From positions 496,001 to 560,000 of the forward strand of contig NZ_SBLB01000002.1 of assembly GCF_004138325.1 (NCBI RefSeq): a stretch of 64,000 bases of DNA. Reading direction: 5' to 3'. Positions 63,590-64,000 of the stretch are shown here, in pieces; position 1 is the stretch's first letter; each line of letters opens with the position of its first letter. The DNA comes from Spirosoma sordidisoli. Lineage in GTDB: Bacteria; Bacteroidota; Bacteroidia; Cytophagales; Spirosomataceae. A program made the position numbers and the translations under genes. The notes under the pieces were generated by a model that searched no databases, was not told the origin of the DNA, and saw only the letters and a program-made list of their open reading frames with translations.

Positions 63590-64000
63590 ATGGAAGCCGT
63601 ACAGAATGAAAAAGGGCAGATCTCGATCCATACCGAGAATATCTTCCCCATCATCAAAAAATTCCTGTATTCCGATCATGAAATTTTTCTGCGCGAACTC
63701 GTATCCAACGCGGTCGATGCTACGCAGAAGCTTCGTCAGTTGTCCTCCTTTGGTGAGTTCGGGGGCGAGCTGGGCGAATTAAAGGTAACCGTTGCGCTCA
63801 ACGAAGAGGCCAAAACGATTACGATCAGTGACAATGGCATCGGTATGACGGCCGATGAAATTAAGAAATACATCAACCAGATTGCATTCTCCGGCGCGTC
63901 AGACTTTCTGGAAAAATACAAGGATAAGACGGACGAAAAAGGACAGATTATCGGCCATTTCGGTCTGGGCTTCTACTCGGCCTTCATGGTAGCTGAAAAG
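63590..64000 (+). CDS. htpG: Chaperone HtpG (Hsp90), 3'-truncated by window edge
   Basis: Only the first 137 residues of this Hsp90 family ATPase are in the window. The start is the ATG giving MEAVQNEKGQISIHTENIFP (part). The N-terminal GHKL ATP-binding domain is clear: LRELVSNAVDATQKLRQL (part) near 36, ITISDNGIGMTADEI (part) near 85, QIAFSGASDF near 103, and GHFGLGFYSAFMVAEK (part) at the end. A typical HtpG has about 600-630 residues. The 247 bp before it hold no promoter box that I can support. Confidence 0.96.
   Translation, partial: MEAVQNEKGQISIHTENIFPIIKKFLYSDHEIFLRELVSNAVDATQKLRQLSSFGEFGGELGELKVTVALNEEAKTITISDNGIGMTADEIKKYINQIAFSGASDFLEKYKDKTDEKGQIIGHFGLGFYSAFMVAEK

Noticed and set aside
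63507..63782. 91-codon plus-strand frame overlapping the htpG start
   Set aside because: It is out of frame with the clear HtpG sequence that begins at 63590.

Overview
The window looks like a chromosomal segment of a GC-rich Bacteroidota, most likely a Spirosoma-like member of the Cytophagales. This is an inference. It rests on the gene families (TonB receptor, membrane-anchored AraC regulators, DUF2007, CcmD-like and ribosomal THX proteins, Bacteroidota-type CcmC), on the Bacteroidota -7 promoter box TAnnTTTG found just upstream of 18 starts, and on the scarcity of clear Shine-Dalgarno sequences. About 62 protein genes are supported. I see no tRNA, rRNA, CRISPR array, prophage or intact insertion sequence.

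Layout. 1-5500: the end of a TonB-dependent receptor, two related small secreted proteins, an AraC regulator and a metallo-beta-lactamase-fold hydrolase. 5506-5919: a 112-bp tandem array of hairpin-rich repeats. 6019-23705: mostly housekeeping genes (RNase H, TrmN6-like methyltransferase, glycosyltransferase, pyrophosphatase, SppA, a second AraC regulator, acyltransferase, BioB, LpxH, a CPBP/DUF2007/CdsA operon, a DusB-like enzyme, DMT exporter, biotin carrier, PyrH, Frr). 23817-31605: a large YfhO-type membrane protein, ribosomal THX, and the two ethanolamine ammonia-lyase subunits separated by an opposing GH43 gene, then DprA. 31838-42366: a PhoX-like lipoprotein, a two-domain cytochrome c peroxidase, a second repeat array (117-bp period), a MerR regulator, AlaS, a Dabb protein, MurI, an S10 peptidase and a DUF2461 protein. 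42571-49762: an ABC-F protein with a lost second Walker A, signalling proteins (CheY-like receiver, LytTR-receiver protein, PAS histidine kinase) and a pyrE-osmC-CDGSH cluster. 49768-56321: a cytochrome c maturation operon (ccmB, C, D, E, F) followed by a small membrane protein and a CorC-type transporter protein. 56443-64000: a TSUP permease, feoA-feoB, a newly called 54-residue membrane protein, NnrDE, RplS, DapF, a rhodanese and the start of HtpG.

How the genes work together. Clear functional groups are cytochrome c maturation (49768-56321), ferrous iron uptake (57295-59717), and the pyrH-frr pair. The rest is a mosaic of short operons and single genes, often convergent with bidirectional hairpin terminators between them.

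I do not see a convincing undescribed multi-gene system. The most unusual items are two repeat families that share a CATGAYTAGC-plus-hairpin core, an ABC-F protein whose second ATP site has lost its Walker A motif, the split eutB/eutC locus, a LytTR protein with reversed domain order and a degenerate receiver, and several small uncharacterised proteins.
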